From Paenibacillus sp. GM2 (GTDB lineage: Bacteria > Bacillota > Bacilli > Paenibacillales > Paenibacillaceae): 64,000 nt of DNA. The position numbers and the translations under genes were made by a program. Position 1 is the first letter of the stretch. Each line of letters starts with the position of its first letter. The stretch spans positions 1,191,796-1,255,795 of the forward strand of contig NZ_LN831279.1 in assembly GCF_900069005.2 (NCBI RefSeq), in the 5' to 3' direction. Of this stretch, positions 7,973-17,893 are shown piece after piece. The notes beneath the pieces were generated by a model. That model was not told the DNA's origin. It did no database searches and saw only the letters and a list, made by a program, of their open reading frames with translations.

Positions 7973-10072
7973 GTGGCTGATTCTCTCGTTATCGTGGAGT
8001 CGCCTGCAAAGGCGAAGACGATCGGAAAATATTTGGGCAGCAAATACATCGTGAAGGCTTCTATGGGGCATGTTCGCGATTTGCCGAAAAGCCAAACCGG
8101 GGTTGACGTGGAAAATGACTTCAATCCCAAATATATAACCATCCGTGGAAAAGGTTCAGTACTGAAGGAATTAAAAGATGCGAGCAAAAAAGTAAAAAAT
8201 ATTTATCTGGCGGCTGACCCCGATCGCGAAGGGGAAGCGATTGCCTGGCATCTTGCCCACGTGCTTGATGTAGATGCCTCGAAGGCCTGCCGCGTTGTAT
8301 TCAATGAGATTACGAAGCAGGCGGTTAAGGATGCCTTTAAAACGCCGCGCAAGATCAATATGGATCTGGTCAATGCCCAGCAGGCGAGACGAATTCTCGA
8401 CCGTCTGGTTGGTTATAAGATTAGTCCGTTATTGTGGAAGAAGGTTAAGAAGGGGTTATCCGCTGGCCGTGTACAATCGGTAGCTGTAAAGATTATTTTG
8501 GACCGCGAAAATGAAATCTCGGCCTTTGTCCCGGAGGAATATTGGACAATTACAGCTGTCCTGAAAATCGGGGACATTGAATTTGAGGCGAAGTTCTATA
8601 AATACCGCGGAGAGAAGCTTGAGCTTGCGAATGAGCAGCAGGTCGAAGAGATTCTCAAAGCGCTGGAAGGCGCCGAGTTCAAGGTTGGTGAAGTGAAGGA
8701 GAAGGAGCGTCTTCGTCATCCGGCTGCGCCGTTTACGACGAGTTCCCTACAGCAGGAAGCGGCCCGCAAGTTGAATTTCCGTGCGGCTAAGACGATGTCT
8801 GTTGCCCAGCAATTATATGAAGGCGTTGATTTAGGCAAAGAGGGCACAGTTGGTCTAATTACTTATATGCGTACAGATTCGACGCGGATTGCTGCTTCGG
8901 CACAGGAGGAAGCCAAGGAATATATCGTGGATAAGTACGGAGAGAACTACGCTCCGGAAGCTCCGCGGCAATATTCGAAGAAGGCGGCCGGAGCGCAGGA
9001 TGCCCATGAAGCGATTCGTCCTACCTCGGCACTACGCGACCCGGAATCTGTGAAGTCATTTATGAGCCGTGATCAGTTCCGCTTATATAAACTGATTTGG
9101 GAACGATTTATGGCTAGTCAAATGTCTTCTGCGGTGCTGGATACGATGTCCGTTGATATCCCTGCGGGTGAAGTGACTTTCCGGGCCGTTGGCTCGAAGA
9201 TCCGCTTCCCGGGTTTCATGAAGGTCTATGTGGAAGGTAACGATGACGGAACAACGGAAGACAATAAGTTCCTGCCTCCGCTGAAGACTGGCGATGTGCT
9301 GAAGAAGGAAACGATTGATCCGAAGCAGCACTTCACTCAGCCGCCTCCGCGATATAGCGAAGCACGTCTGGTTAAGACGCTTGAAGAGCTTGGCATTGGA
9401 CGCCCGAGTACGTATGCGCCGACCTTGGAGACGATTCAGAAGCGTGGGTATGTGGCGATTGAAGATAAGAAGTTCATCCCGACCGAATTGGGCGAGCTGG
9501 TTCTCGAGCAAATGGAACAGTTCTTCCCGGAAATTCTCAACGTTGAATTTACCGCCCATATGGAGGAAGATCTTGACCATGTCGAGGAAGGCACTGAAGA
9601 CTGGGTTCGCGTCCTGAGCGAGTTCTATGGGCCGTTTGAGAAGCGGCTGGAAGTTGCGGAGAAAGAGATGAAGGAGATCGAGATCGAAGATGAGGTCTCC
9701 GATGAAATCTGCGATAAGTGCGGAAGACCGATGGTCTACAAATTGGGCAGATTCGGCAAGTTTCTCGCCTGCTCTGGATTCCCGGATTGCCGCAATACGA
9801 AACCGATCATCAAGGACATCGGAGTAGCCTGTCCGAAATGTAAGGAAGGGCATATTGTTGAGCGCCGCAGTAAAAAGGGCAGAGTGTTCTACGGCTGCGA
9901 CCGTTATCCGGAGTGCGATTTTGTATCCTGGGATAGGCCATCGCCAATCCCTTGCCCTAAATGTGGATCGCTCCTCATCGAGAAGCGCAATAAGCAGGGC
10001 GGGAAGCTGCAATGCACCGCTTGTGATTTTGTACAGGCGATTGAGGAGAACGAAGACGCTGCGGGCGAATAA
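7973..10072 (+). CDS. topA: DNA topoisomerase I (type IA)
   Basis: 699 residues. The N-terminal TOPRIM domain has [11 protein letters not shown] and [13 protein letters not shown]; the catalytic tyrosine lies in [12 protein letters not shown] near residue 298. Three C-terminal zinc-ribbon repeats are visible (CDKC...CSGFPDC, CPKC...CDRYPEC, CPKC...CTAC). It relaxes negative supercoils. It starts with GTG, with GAGGAGG upstream. Confidence 0.98.
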   Translation: MADSLVIVESPAKAKTIGKYLGSKYIVKASMGHVRDLPKSQTGVDVENDFNPKYITIRGKGSVLKELKDASKKVKNIYLAADPDREGEAIAWHLAHVLDVDASKACRVVFNEITKQAVKDAFKTPRKINMDLVNAQQARRILDRLVGYKISPLLWKKVKKGLSAGRVQSVAVKIILDRENEISAFVPEEYWTITAVLKIGDIEFEAKFYKYRGEKLELANEQQVEEILKALEGAEFKVGEVKEKERLRHPAAPFTTSSLQQEAARKLNFRAAKTMSVAQQLYEGVDLGKEGTVGLITYMRTDSTRIAASAQEEAKEYIVDKYGENYAPEAPRQYSKKAAGAQDAHEAIRPTSALRDPESVKSFMSRDQFRLYKLIWERFMASQMSSAVLDTMSVDIPAGEVTFRAVGSKIRFPGFMKVYVEGNDDGTTEDNKFLPPLKTGDVLKKETIDPKQHFTQPPPRYSEARLVKTLEELGIGRPSTYAPTLETIQKRGYVAIEDKKFIPTELGELVLEQMEQFFPEILNVEFTAHMEEDLDHVEEGTEDWVRVLSEFYGPFEKRLEVAEKEMKEIEIEDEVSDEICDKCGRPMVYKLGRFGKFLACSGFPDCRNTKPIIKDIGVACPKCKEGHIVERRSKKGRVFYGCDRYPECDFVSWDRPSPIPCPKCGSLLIEKRNKQGGKLQCTACDFVQAIEENEDAAGE

Positions 10073-10126
10073 GACCATACAATTCTAATAAGACATTTAC
10101 AGCAGCGAATTCTGGGGGGATTTAAG

Positions 10127-11449
10127 TTGACAGATTCTAGTAGAGTAACCGTCATCGGCGCCGGGTTGGCCGGAAGCGAAGCGGCGTGGCAAATCGCCAG
10201 CCGTGGGGTGCCTGTTACTTTGTATGAGATGCGTCCGGTGGTTAAGACACCGGCGCATCATACCGATAAATTTGCCGAACTCGTATGCAGCAACTCGCTG
10301 CGAGCGAATGGGCTTACGAACGCTGTAGGGGTATTGAAGGAAGAAATGAGGATGCTGAATTCGCTCGTGCTCGGATCGGCTGATCATAATGCAGTTCCTG
10401 CCGGCGGGGCGCTGGCTGTGGACCGCGACGGCTTCTCCGGGGAGATTACGAACACTTTACGCGAGCATCCGCTGATTGAGGTTGTGAACGAAGAAATCAC
10501 AGAGATTCCGCAAGAGGGGGTCGTAGTCATCGCTACAGGCCCTCTAACTTCGCCGGCTCTCTCCGAGCAGATCAAGGCGTTGACGGGAGAGGATTACTTC
10601 TATTTCTACGATGCGGCTGCGCCGATCATTGAGAAAGAATCGATCGATATGAACAAGGTATACCTTGCTTCCCGTTATGATAAGGGAGAGGCCGCCTATT
10701 TGAACTGTCCGATGACAGAACAGGAATTTGATGCATTCTATGAAGCGCTTATCACCGCCGAAGTTGCTCAGCTTAAGGAGTTCGAGAAGGAAGTGTATTT
10801 TGAAGGCTGTATGCCGATTGAAATCATGATGCGCCGCGGCAAGCAGACCGCGTTATTTGGTCCGATGAAGCCAGTAGGGCTCGTGAACCCGCATACGGGT
10901 ACGCTCCCCCATGCTGTCGTACAGCTTAGACAGGATAACGCTGCCGGAACGCTCTATAACATGGTTGGCTTCCAGACTCACCTTAAATGGGGCGAGCAAA
11001 AGCGCGTCTTCTCGATGATACCTGGTTTGGAAAATGCGGAGTTTGTCCGTTACGGCGTCATGCATCGCAACACATTTATCAACTCACCTCGTTTGATGCT
11101 TCCAACCTATCAACTGAAGGAACGCAGAACGCTCTTTTTTGCCGGGCAAATGACCGGTGTGGAGGGATATGTAGAATCCGCAGCTTCGGGTCTCCTTGCC
11201 GGCATCAACGCAGCGAGAGTCGCTCTCGGCCAGGAAGGCATCGTCCTGCCTGAAGATACAGCGCTAGGCAGTATGGCCCGGTATATTACAACGGCGGACT
11301 TTGAACATTTCCAGCCGATGAATGCGAATTTCGGGCTGTTCCCTAAGCTGGATACAAGGTATCGGAAGAAGGCCGAGAAGAATGAAGCGTTGGCACAGCG
11401 TGCGCTGGACAGTCTCCGCTCCTTTATTGCGGCTGAAGGAATGGCATAA
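10127..11449 (+). CDS. trmFO: Methylenetetrahydrofolate-tRNA-(uracil-5-)-methyltransferase TrmFO
   Basis: 440 residues with an N-terminal FAD-binding motif [16 protein letters not shown] and the TrmFO/GidA-like signatures [11 protein letters not shown] and [22 protein letters not shown]. It makes ribothymidine at tRNA position 54 using methylene-folate and FADH2. The start is TTG behind a G-rich site. In B. subtilis the next gene is codV (xerC); here a 209-base gap and then hslV follow. Confidence 0.97.
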   Translation: MTDSSRVTVIGAGLAGSEAAWQIASRGVPVTLYEMRPVVKTPAHHTDKFAELVCSNSLRANGLTNAVGVLKEEMRMLNSLVLGSADHNAVPAGGALAVDRDGFSGEITNTLREHPLIEVVNEEITEIPQEGVVVIATGPLTSPALSEQIKALTGEDYFYFYDAAAPIIEKESIDMNKVYLASRYDKGEAAYLNCPMTEQEFDAFYEALITAEVAQLKEFEKEVYFEGCMPIEIMMRRGKQTALFGPMKPVGLVNPHTGTLPHAVVQLRQDNAAGTLYNMVGFQTHLKWGEQKRVFSMIPGLENAEFVRYGVMHRNTFINSPRLMLPTYQLKERRTLFFAGQMTGVEGYVESAASGLLAGINAARVALGQEGIVLPEDTALGSMARYITTADFEHFQPMNANFGLFPKLDTRYRKKAEKNEALAQRALDSLRSFIAAEGMA

Positions 11450-11569
11450 TTAGACTCTGGCCTTGTCGTGATATATCATAGAGATACGACATAAGATTTA
11501 CTTTAGGATGGATTTTTTTCGAACCAGCCCTAGAGAGATCCTATATCGTATTGCATAGCGGACATAGCG

Positions 11570-11638
11570 GCACCCGTCTATGTCCTCCATAGGCTCCGGG
11601 CTTTTCGTCGGCCTGGATTGGAGGAGGTAGACGGGTGC
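11570..11638 (+). other. Long stem-loop upstream of hslV
   Basis: Bases 11570-11588 (starting GCACCCGTCTA) pair with 11620-11638 (ending TAGACGGGTGC) over 19 positions with one G-U pair and one mismatch; an inner CCGGGC/GCCTGG stem occupies the loop. The 3' arm contains GGAGGAGG, so folding would hide a Shine-Dalgarno-like run. TATAAT occurs immediately after the stem (11639-11644). No T run follows, so it is not a standard terminator. Confidence 0.7.
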
Positions 11639-11670
11639 TATAATTATCAGATGGAAGGATGCGGTTGTTC

Positions 11671-12213
11671 ATGGTTCCTACTTTTCATGCTACAACAATT
11701 TGTGCCGTTCGTCACAACGGAAAGGGAGCAATTGCCGGTGATGGCCAAGTCACGCTTGGCGAGAGTGTCATTATGAAGCAGACCGCCAAGAAGGTCCGTA
11801 GATTATATAGAGGACAGGTGCTGGCGGGTTTTGCCGGTTCAGTTGCGGATGCAATAACCTTGTTTGAGAAGTTCGAGGGTAAACTGGAAGAGCACCAGGG
11901 GAATTTGCAGAGAGCTGCGGTTGAGCTGGCCAAGGAATGGCGTCAGGATCGCGTGCTGCGCAAGCTGGAGGCTCTTCTGATCGTTATGGACAAAACCGGG
12001 ATGCTTATGATCTCCGGCGGCGGAGAAGTGATCGAGCCGGACGATGATATTTTAGCGATCGGCTCCGGGGGGAATTATGCCCTATCTGCTGCCCGTGCTC
12101 TAAAACGCAATGCCGCGCATATGGAGGCAAAGGATATTGTACGCGAATCGCTGCTGGTCGCATCGGAAATTTGCGTATTTACGAACAATAATATTATCGT
12201 TGAAGAACTTTGA
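11671..12213 (+). CDS. hslV: ATP-dependent protease peptidase subunit HslV (ClpQ/CodW)
   Basis: About 180 residues, N-terminal-nucleophile proteasome-like peptidase that pairs with HslU. Signatures are [34 protein letters not shown] and [18 protein letters not shown]. Two starts are possible: ATG 11671 with GGAAGG about 12 bases upstream ([10 protein letters not shown]), or ATG 11659, where the same site is too close. B. subtilis CodW begins MSSFHATTI and is reported to use an N-terminal serine; that serine is absent here, so the nucleophile may be one of the threonines exposed by processing. Confidence 0.95.
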   Translation: MVPTFHATTICAVRHNGKGAIAGDGQVTLGESVIMKQTAKKVRRLYRGQVLAGFAGSVADAITLFEKFEGKLEEHQGNLQRAAVELAKEWRQDRVLRKLEALLIVMDKTGMLMISGGGEVIEPDDDILAIGSGGNYALSAARALKRNAAHMEAKDIVRESLLVASEICVFTNNNIIVEEL

Positions 12214-12230
12214 TGCGGGAGGGATCTTGG

Positions 12231-13637
12231 ATGAATAATCAGAATTTAACACCACGGCAAATCGTAATCGAGTTGGATAAATATATTGTCGGACAGAAGC
12301 AAGCCAAGAAATCCGTTGCAGTTGCGCTTCGCAATCGCTATCGCCGCAGCTTGCTCAGCGATGAGGTACAGGACGAGATCGTACCTAAAAACATTCTTAT
12401 GATCGGACCTACTGGAGTCGGCAAGACCGAGATCGCTCGCCGCCTCGCCAAGCTGGTAGGTGCTCCATTCGTCAAGGTTGAGGCGACGAAGTTTACAGAG
12501 GTAGGCTATGTCGGTCGGGATGTTGAATCCATGGTCCGCGACCTGGTGGAGGTTGCTATTCGTACGGTCAAAGCTGAGCGCACAGAGCAGGTGAAGGATA
12601 AGGCTGAGGAACTGGCGAATGAAAGACTTGTCCAGATTCTTGTTCCGTCCACTCATAAGTCGAAGGGGGTACGCAACCCATTCGAGATGTTGTTTGGAAA
12701 TGCCAATCAGAACTCTTCCTCAGGATCAGAACCTCAAGAAGAGGATAGCAGTGAATTGAATGAGAAGCGTCGTCAAGTACGCTTCAAGCTGTTAGCGGGT
12801 CAAATGGAGGACGATATCGTTGAGATCGATGTAGAGGACAATACGCCTAACATGTTCGATATGTTCGCTGGCCAAGGCAACGATCAGATGGGCATGAATA
12901 TGCAGGAGATGTTTGGCAACCTGCTGCCGCATCGGACCAAACGAAGAAAGCTGACGATCAAGGAAGCCAGAAAAGTGCTTACTCAGGAAGAAGCGGCTAA
13001 GTTGATTGATCATGATGATCTGACCCAGGAGGCTATCCGCAGGGCCGAACAGTCAGGCATTATTTTTATTGATGAGATCGACAAGGTAGCAAGCCGGGGG
13101 CAAGGCTCGGGGCCGGATGTATCTCGGGAAGGGGTGCAACGCGATATTCTGCCTATCGTTGAGGGTTCCACGATTATGACCAAATATGGCCCTGTGAAGA
13201 CCGATTATGTTCTCTTTATCGCCGCCGGGGCTTTCCATATCGCCAAGCCATCGGATTTGATTCCGGAACTGCAGGGACGATTCCCAATCCGGGTTGAACT
13301 GGATAGTCTGACGCTGGACGATTTCGTATCCATTTTGACCGAACCGAAGAATGCCCTTACGAAGCAGTACGCAGATTTGCTGCGTACGGAGAATATCGAG
13401 ATTGATTTCTCAGATGAGGCTATCCGGGAGATCGCTGCGATTGCAGCTAATGTGAATTCTAATACGGAGAACATCGGGGCGAGAAGACTTCACACGATTC
13501 TGGAGAAGCTGCTTGAAGATCTGTCTTTCGAAGCGCCGGAATTGACACTTGACCGAATGACGATTACACCGGAATATGTTAGCAGCAAATTAGGAGATAT
13601 TGTGAAAGATCGAGATTTAAGCCAATATATTCTTTAA
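12231..13637 (+). CDS. hslU: ATP-dependent protease ATPase subunit HslU (ClpY)
   Basis: 468 residues, AAA+ unfoldase of the HslUV protease. It shows [16 protein letters not shown], Walker [10 protein letters not shown], the pore-loop segment [14 protein letters not shown], Walker [10 protein letters not shown] and a C-terminal sensor-2 region ([17 protein letters not shown]). The intermediate domain is present. ATG 12231 has GGGAGG upstream. B. subtilis codY should follow in this locus but does not; flagellar genes come next after a terminator. Confidence 0.98.
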   Translation: MNNQNLTPRQIVIELDKYIVGQKQAKKSVAVALRNRYRRSLLSDEVQDEIVPKNILMIGPTGVGKTEIARRLAKLVGAPFVKVEATKFTEVGYVGRDVESMVRDLVEVAIRTVKAERTEQVKDKAEELANERLVQILVPSTHKSKGVRNPFEMLFGNANQNSSSGSEPQEEDSSELNEKRRQVRFKLLAGQMEDDIVEIDVEDNTPNMFDMFAGQGNDQMGMNMQEMFGNLLPHRTKRRKLTIKEARKVLTQEEAAKLIDHDDLTQEAIRRAEQSGIIFIDEIDKVASRGQGSGPDVSREGVQRDILPIVEGSTIMTKYGPVKTDYVLFIAAGAFHIAKPSDLIPELQGRFPIRVELDSLTLDDFVSILTEPKNALTKQYADLLRTENIEIDFSDEAIREIAAIAANVNSNTENIGARRLHTILEKLLEDLSFEAPELTLDRMTITPEYVSSKLGDIVKDRDLSQYIL

Positions 13638-13644
13638 TTTTCCA

Positions 13645-13672
13645 TTGACATATAAGACTTGACCCGTATAAA
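13645..13672 (+). promoter_or_regulatory. Consensus sigma-A-type promoter, candidate main fla/che promoter
   Basis: TTGACA (13645-13650), a 16-base spacer and TATAAA (13667-13672). The expected start near 13679 falls inside the 5' arm of the hslU terminator, so RNA started here would lack that arm and could read through to flgB with a leader of about 350 nt. Confidence 0.65.
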
Positions 13673-13720
13673 AAGGCCGTTAGACCCAGTATTATTAGGG
13701 GGAAACGGCCTTTTTTTATT
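13671..13720 (+). terminator. Rho-independent terminator after hslU
   Basis: AAAGGCCGTT (13672-13681) pairs perfectly with AACGGCCTTT (13704-13713), followed by a run of T. It separates hslUV from the flagellar operon for read-through transcripts. Confidence 0.92.
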
Positions 13721-14028
13721 CTCTAAAGGAGTAATAGAGGGATTCTATAAGACTAGTTACTGTCGATATTTCTCGAAAAACTAGTAAAATTTTAAAATAT
13801 TGTCAAATTCAAAGCCAATTATTTCAAAGATAGTGCTTTTTTCTTATTGTAATAAAATCGATTCTCCTAGAAACTTATGTTATATGACATGAAGATGTTT
13901 TTTTCTACAAACCTACATGAATTGATAAATAATTATCAAAAAAAATGTCGAAAAAAGAGGGAAAGCCATCTGAATGTTGAATACGTACATTTAAGGAAAA
14001 TATGCGAAATAACAAAGGGGGCGAAATA
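13721..14028 (+). promoter_or_regulatory. AT-rich flgB leader with a perfect dyad
   Basis: No gene is supported in these 308 bases, which are visibly richer in A and T than the neighbours. TTGATAA (13922-13928) and TTATCAA (13933-13939) form a perfect 7-bp dyad about 90 bases before flgB, a possible repressor or activator site. No sigma-D type promoter was recognised. Confidence 0.45.
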
Positions 14029-14436
14029 ATGCAACTGTTGAACGGAATAGGGTTTGCTCGGATTGAGTCAGCAGTACAGGCCGCTAATATGCGCCAAAGT
14101 GTGCTGGCTAACAATATAGCTAACGAAGATACCCCTTATTTCAAACGTTCAAATGTATCATTTGAGAGTTTGCTACAGCAAGCAAGTGAAGGAGATATGC
14201 CAGCTTTGCAGGGCATTCGTACCAATAATAGGCACTTTGTCATAGGTCCTCCCTCAGGTATGCCTGAGCCTGTGGTAACTACAGACAGGACGACAGCCAT
14301 GAACAACAACATGAATAATGTCGATATTGATAGCGAAATGTCACAGCTTGCCGAGAATCAATTGAGATATAACACCTACATAGAGCAAATTAATTACCAG
14401 ATTAAAATGAAGCGAAATGCGGTTGAAGGGAGATAA
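14029..14436 (+). CDS. flgB: Flagellar basal-body rod protein FlgB
   Basis: 135 residues, first gene of the fla/che operon. The rod-protein N-terminal motif RQSVLANNIANEDTPYFKRSNVSFE is present, and the C-terminal end (NNVDIDSEMSQLAENQLRYNTYIEQIN) is the usual amphipathic rod helix. It builds the proximal rod with FlgC and FliE. ATG 14029 follows AAGGGGG. Only five bases separate it from flgC. Confidence 0.97.
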   Translation: MQLLNGIGFARIESAVQAANMRQSVLANNIANEDTPYFKRSNVSFESLLQQASEGDMPALQGIRTNNRHFVIGPPSGMPEPVVTTDRTTAMNNNMNNVDIDSEMSQLAENQLRYNTYIEQINYQIKMKRNAVEGR

Positions 14437-14441
14437 CGGGG

Positions 14442-14891
14442 TTGAAGATCAGCGATAGCTTTAGTATTAGTTCTTCCGCTCTAACGGCGCAGCGTCTTAG
14501 AATGGACGTTATATCATCGAATATTGCGAACGCAGAGACGACAAGAGCTGGGGTGGTTGATGGCAAGGCGGTGCCCTATCGAAGAAAAATGGTTGTGCTG
14601 GAGCCTAAGCAGCAAACCTTTGGACAAGCCCTGAATACAGCGTTAGACGGCACAGATAAAGCTCAGGGGGTTAAGGTTACGGAGATTAGGGAGGACAGCG
14701 CACCTTTCAAGCCGGTCTATAATCCGACTCATCCCGATGCGGATAACGAAGGATATGTATATATGCCGAACGTGGATATTCTCAAAGAAATGGTAGATAT
14801 GATCTCGGCAACCAGATCTTATGAGGCCAATGTAACAGCACTGAATGCGAGTAAAGCGATGATTACCAAGGCATTGCAAATCGGCAAATAG
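14442..14891 (+). CDS. flgC: Flagellar basal-body rod protein FlgC
   Basis: 149 residues with the rod signature SALTAQRLRMDVISSNIANAETTR and the C-terminal ATRSYEANVTALNASKAMITKALQIGK. It is a proximal rod component secreted by the flagellar type III system. The start is TTG with GGGAG upstream. Gene order flgB-flgC-fliE is standard. Confidence 0.97.
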   Translation: MKISDSFSISSSALTAQRLRMDVISSNIANAETTRAGVVDGKAVPYRRKMVVLEPKQQTFGQALNTALDGTDKAQGVKVTEIREDSAPFKPVYNPTHPDADNEGYVYMPNVDILKEMVDMISATRSYEANVTALNASKAMITKALQIGK

Positions 14892-14924
14892 CATCTTTTA
14901 TTTTGACTTAAGGAGTGTTGGTCG

Positions 14925-15239
14925 TTGATACAAAGCATGAATTTTAATACTGTAAAGCCTTTGGAAGGAGTCGAGCAGTACAGTACAGCGGAAGCTAAGG
15001 GGAAGACCCCTGCGGAAGCCATGAAGAGCTTTGGCTCGTTCTTGTCGGATGCTCTCGATAATGTAGCCGCGCAAGAACAGAATGTTCAGATATTGAACGA
15101 CAAGTTCCTGGTCGGTGAAGTAAATGCCGATCAGGTAATGATCGCCTCGGAGCAGGCCTTGTTAAGTTTGCAATTAACTACGCAAGTGCGGAATAAAGTG
15201 ATTGAGGCATATCAAGAAATCATGCGTACGCAAATTTAA
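14925..15239 (+). CDS. fliE: Flagellar hook-basal body complex protein FliE
   Basis: 104 residues; the conserved FliE C-terminal half FLSDALDNVAAQEQN...FLVGEVNADQVMIASEQALLSLQLTTQVRNKVIEAYQEIMRTQI is easy to recognise. FliE links the MS ring and the rod. TTG start with AAGGAG upstream. Confidence 0.96.
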   Translation: MIQSMNFNTVKPLEGVEQYSTAEAKGKTPAEAMKSFGSFLSDALDNVAAQEQNVQILNDKFLVGEVNADQVMIASEQALLSLQLTTQVRNKVIEAYQEIMRTQI

Positions 15240-15272
15240 CGAAAACTAGCAAGCTTTGGATGAGGTGACGTC

Positions 15273-16865
15273 GTGAATGAGAGAATTGCCCAGTACCGGG
15301 ACACATTAACGGGTTACTGGAACCGTTTCAGCAAGAAACAAAAAACGTTGTTAATTTCTACAGTTTCAATAATATTGCTGGCGATTATTCTGCTTACGGT
15401 TCAATTTTCTAAAACGGAATATGATGTCGCTTTTACGAATTTGGATTCCTCGGATGCAGCGGGTATTATTACTTATTTGGAATCAAGCGGTGTTCCGTAC
15501 AAATTGAGCGCGGATGGTTCGAGCATTTCGGTGCCCAGTAAGAATGTAGCTAGAGTGAAGGTCGATATCGGCTCACAAGGGATCGTTCAGAACGGGTCGA
15601 TCGGGCTGGAATCCTTCAACGAGAACTCTTCGTTGATCGGGATGACGGATAATGAATTCAGTGTGAAGTACAAAAAAGCACTGAATGGCGAGGTAGAGCA
15701 ACTGCTGAAGAGCATGAAGGGCGTTAATAATGCGAAAGTGCTGATCAATCTGCCAGCGGAAAACGTATTCGCCAGTCCTTCCGAGCAGGAAAAAGCTTCC
15801 GCTTCCGTAGTTGTTAGTTTCAAGCCGGGTTATCGCCCGACACAGGAAGCAATCGATGGTTATTTCAATCTGATCAAGACGTCGGTGCCTAATCTGCCGA
15901 TCGAGAACATCTCCTTGTCCTCCAGCGATGATAACGTGCTGCTTGCTTCGGGAGAAGGGGGGAGCGGAGGCAAGATCGCTTCGCTTACAACGGCTGTTCA
16001 GGAAAATATGGCTCTGCAGAAGAAATTCGAGAGCGATGTGCGCCAGAGTGTCAAGCAGTTCCTGTCCAAGCTAACCGGACCGGAAAAGGTCGAAGTGCTG
16101 GTAGCCTCTACCCTTAACTTCGATCAGGTTACTCAGAAGGATAATCTAGTAACTCCAGTAGATACAGAGAATATGAAGGGCATCGAAATCAGCGCCCAAA
16201 AAATTCAAAAGAGCTATACAGGCCAAGCTGATGGCGTAGGTGGTATAGCTGGAACCGGTGAGCAGGATGTCCCGGGGTATCCATCTGGTGGGACAGGTAA
16301 CGGTTCTTCTTCAGAAGAGTCGTCATCGACGATAAATTATGAAGTGAATCATATTACAAAGGATATTGTTGCCAGTCCTTATGTGGTGAAGGATTTAACC
16401 ATTAACGCGGTGGTTGAACCCCCGAACGGACAACAGGCTTTAGACCCTGCTACTGAATCCGCGATCCAGACTATTCTGGCTAATATCGTAGGTTCATATC
16501 TTGCAGATTCCGGTACTACATATACAGACGCTGAACTACAACGAAAAGTTGCTGTCTATTCGCAACCATTTCATGGAACTGAGCAAAGCACTTCTGGCCT
16601 GAGCCTGTCAAGCCCGCTTGTATGGGGAGTCGGAGCCGCTGCACTGCTGGCGATTGCCGGGATTATTTTCCTGGTTGTCCGCCGGGGCAGAAATCAAGAG
16701 ATCGAGGAAGAAGAAATTCCAATGCCGCTTACACCGGAGTTTCCTTCCATTAATTTGGAATCAGTCACGAACGAGAACCAAGTGCGCAAACAACTTGAGA
16801 CACTGGCCAAGAAGAAGCCGGATGAATTTGTCAACTTGCTTCGCACATGGCTGGCTGACGAATAG
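15273..16865 (+). CDS. fliF: Flagellar MS-ring protein FliF
   Basis: 530 residues. A cytoplasmic N-terminus and first membrane segment (about residues 25-45, LLISTVSIILLAIILLTVQF) are followed by ring-building motifs (YDVAFTNLDSSDAAGIITYL; VARVKVDIGSQGIV), a low-complexity Gly/Ser loop (about residues 325-355), a second membrane segment (VWGVGAAALLAIAGIIFLVV) and the C-terminal FliG-binding tail KQLETLAKKKPDEFVNLLRTWLADE. It forms the membrane ring on which rod and switch assemble. GTG start, GATGAGG upstream. Confidence 0.98.
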   Translation: MNERIAQYRDTLTGYWNRFSKKQKTLLISTVSIILLAIILLTVQFSKTEYDVAFTNLDSSDAAGIITYLESSGVPYKLSADGSSISVPSKNVARVKVDIGSQGIVQNGSIGLESFNENSSLIGMTDNEFSVKYKKALNGEVEQLLKSMKGVNNAKVLINLPAENVFASPSEQEKASASVVVSFKPGYRPTQEAIDGYFNLIKTSVPNLPIENISLSSSDDNVLLASGEGGSGGKIASLTTAVQENMALQKKFESDVRQSVKQFLSKLTGPEKVEVLVASTLNFDQVTQKDNLVTPVDTENMKGIEISAQKIQKSYTGQADGVGGIAGTGEQDVPGYPSGGTGNGSSSEESSSTINYEVNHITKDIVASPYVVKDLTINAVVEPPNGQQALDPATESAIQTILANIVGSYLADSGTTYTDAELQRKVAVYSQPFHGTEQSTSGLSLSSPLVWGVGAAALLAIAGIIFLVVRRGRNQEIEEEEIPMPLTPEFPSINLESVTNENQVRKQLETLAKKKPDEFVNLLRTWLADE

Positions 16866-16876
16866 AGGTGAACGCA

Positions 16877-17893
16877 TTGTCAAAAGGAAATCCTACGGTG
16901 CTTACCGGAAGGCAAAAAGCGGCAATTCTGTTAATTACTCTCGGACCAGAAGTGTCCGCGGAAATTTTCAAGCATCTGCGTGAGGAAGAGATTGAACAAC
17001 TTACGCTTGAAATCGCAAATGTACGCAAGGTTGACAGCGCCGAGAAAGAAATGATTATGACTGAGTTTCACCAGATCTGTCTGGCTCAGGAATACATTTC
17101 ACAAGGCGGTATCACTTATGCTAAGGAGATTCTGGAGAAGGCGCTTGGCGAGAGCAGGGCGCAGGATATTCTCAATAGGTTAACGGCTACTTTGCAAGTA
17201 AGGCCATTTGATTTCGCTCGTAAAGCAGATCCGAATCAAATTCTTAACTTTATTCAAAATGAAAATGCACAGACTATTGCTTTGGTATTGTCATACTTGC
17301 AGTTTGAGCAAGCAGCTTCTATATTGTCTTCCCTTCCACAGGAGAAGCAAGCTGAAGTCGCTCGCCGGATTGCAATGATGGATAGTACATCGCCAGAGGT
17401 AATATCTCAGGTAGAGCGTGTGCTGGAGCAGAAGCTGTCGGCAACGGTGACTCAGGATTATACGAGCGCTGGCGGCATAGAGTCGATCGTTCAGATCTTG
17501 AATGGCGTCGACCGCGGTACAGAGAGGACGATTCTCGATTCCCTGGAGATACAGGATCCGGAACTTGCCGAGGAAATCAAGAAGCGCATGTTCGTATTCG
17601 AGGATATCGTCAATATCGACAATCGTTCGATTCAGCGGATTATCCGCGATATCGAAAATGCCGATCTGCAGTTGGCGCTCAAAGTGGCAAGCGAAGAAGT
17701 GCGCGAAGCGGTATTTCGCAACATGTCCAAGCGGATGTCCGATACATTCAAGGAAGAAATGGAATATATGGGGCCAGTACGGCTGCGTGACGTGGAAGAA
17801 GCTCAGACTCGTATCGTAGCTACTATCCGCAGACTGGAAGAAGCCGGTGAGATCATTATCGCCCGCGGCGGAGGAGATGACATCATTGTCTAA
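16877..17893 (+). CDS. fliG: Flagellar motor switch protein FliG
   Basis: 338 residues with the three FliG domains: N-terminal FliF-binding (LTGRQKAAILLITLGPEVSAEIFKHL), middle domain with FIQNENAQTIALVLSYL, and the C-terminal torque domain MFVFEDIVNIDNRSIQRIIRDI...VREAVFRNMSKR. TTG 16877 is preferred over the in-frame GTG at 16868 because AGAGG lies eight bases upstream and the length then matches family members. It overlaps fliH. Confidence 0.98.
   Translation: MSKGNPTVLTGRQKAAILLITLGPEVSAEIFKHLREEEIEQLTLEIANVRKVDSAEKEMIMTEFHQICLAQEYISQGGITYAKEILEKALGESRAQDILNRLTATLQVRPFDFARKADPNQILNFIQNENAQTIALVLSYLQFEQAASILSSLPQEKQAEVARRIAMMDSTSPEVISQVERVLEQKLSATVTQDYTSAGGIESIVQILNGVDRGTERTILDSLEIQDPELAEEIKKRMFVFEDIVNIDNRSIQRIIRDIENADLQLALKVASEEVREAVFRNMSKRMSDTFKEEMEYMGPVRLRDVEEAQTRIVATIRRLEEAGEIIIARGGGDDIIV

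Noticed and set aside
11464-11491. TGTCGT/ACGACA hairpin after trmFO as its terminator
   Set aside because: The stem is only six base pairs and the T run (11512-11519) is about 20 bases further on, too far to act together.
11450-11570. Remains of a xerC gene between trmFO and hslV
   Set aside because: Frequent stops in all frames and no match to recombinase motifs such as the R-H-R-Y region.
13770-13800. AAATTTTAAAATATT-like stretch as a CodY box
   Set aside because: It lacks the CWG centre of the CodY consensus, and AT-rich sequence gives such matches by chance; codY itself is not in this locus.
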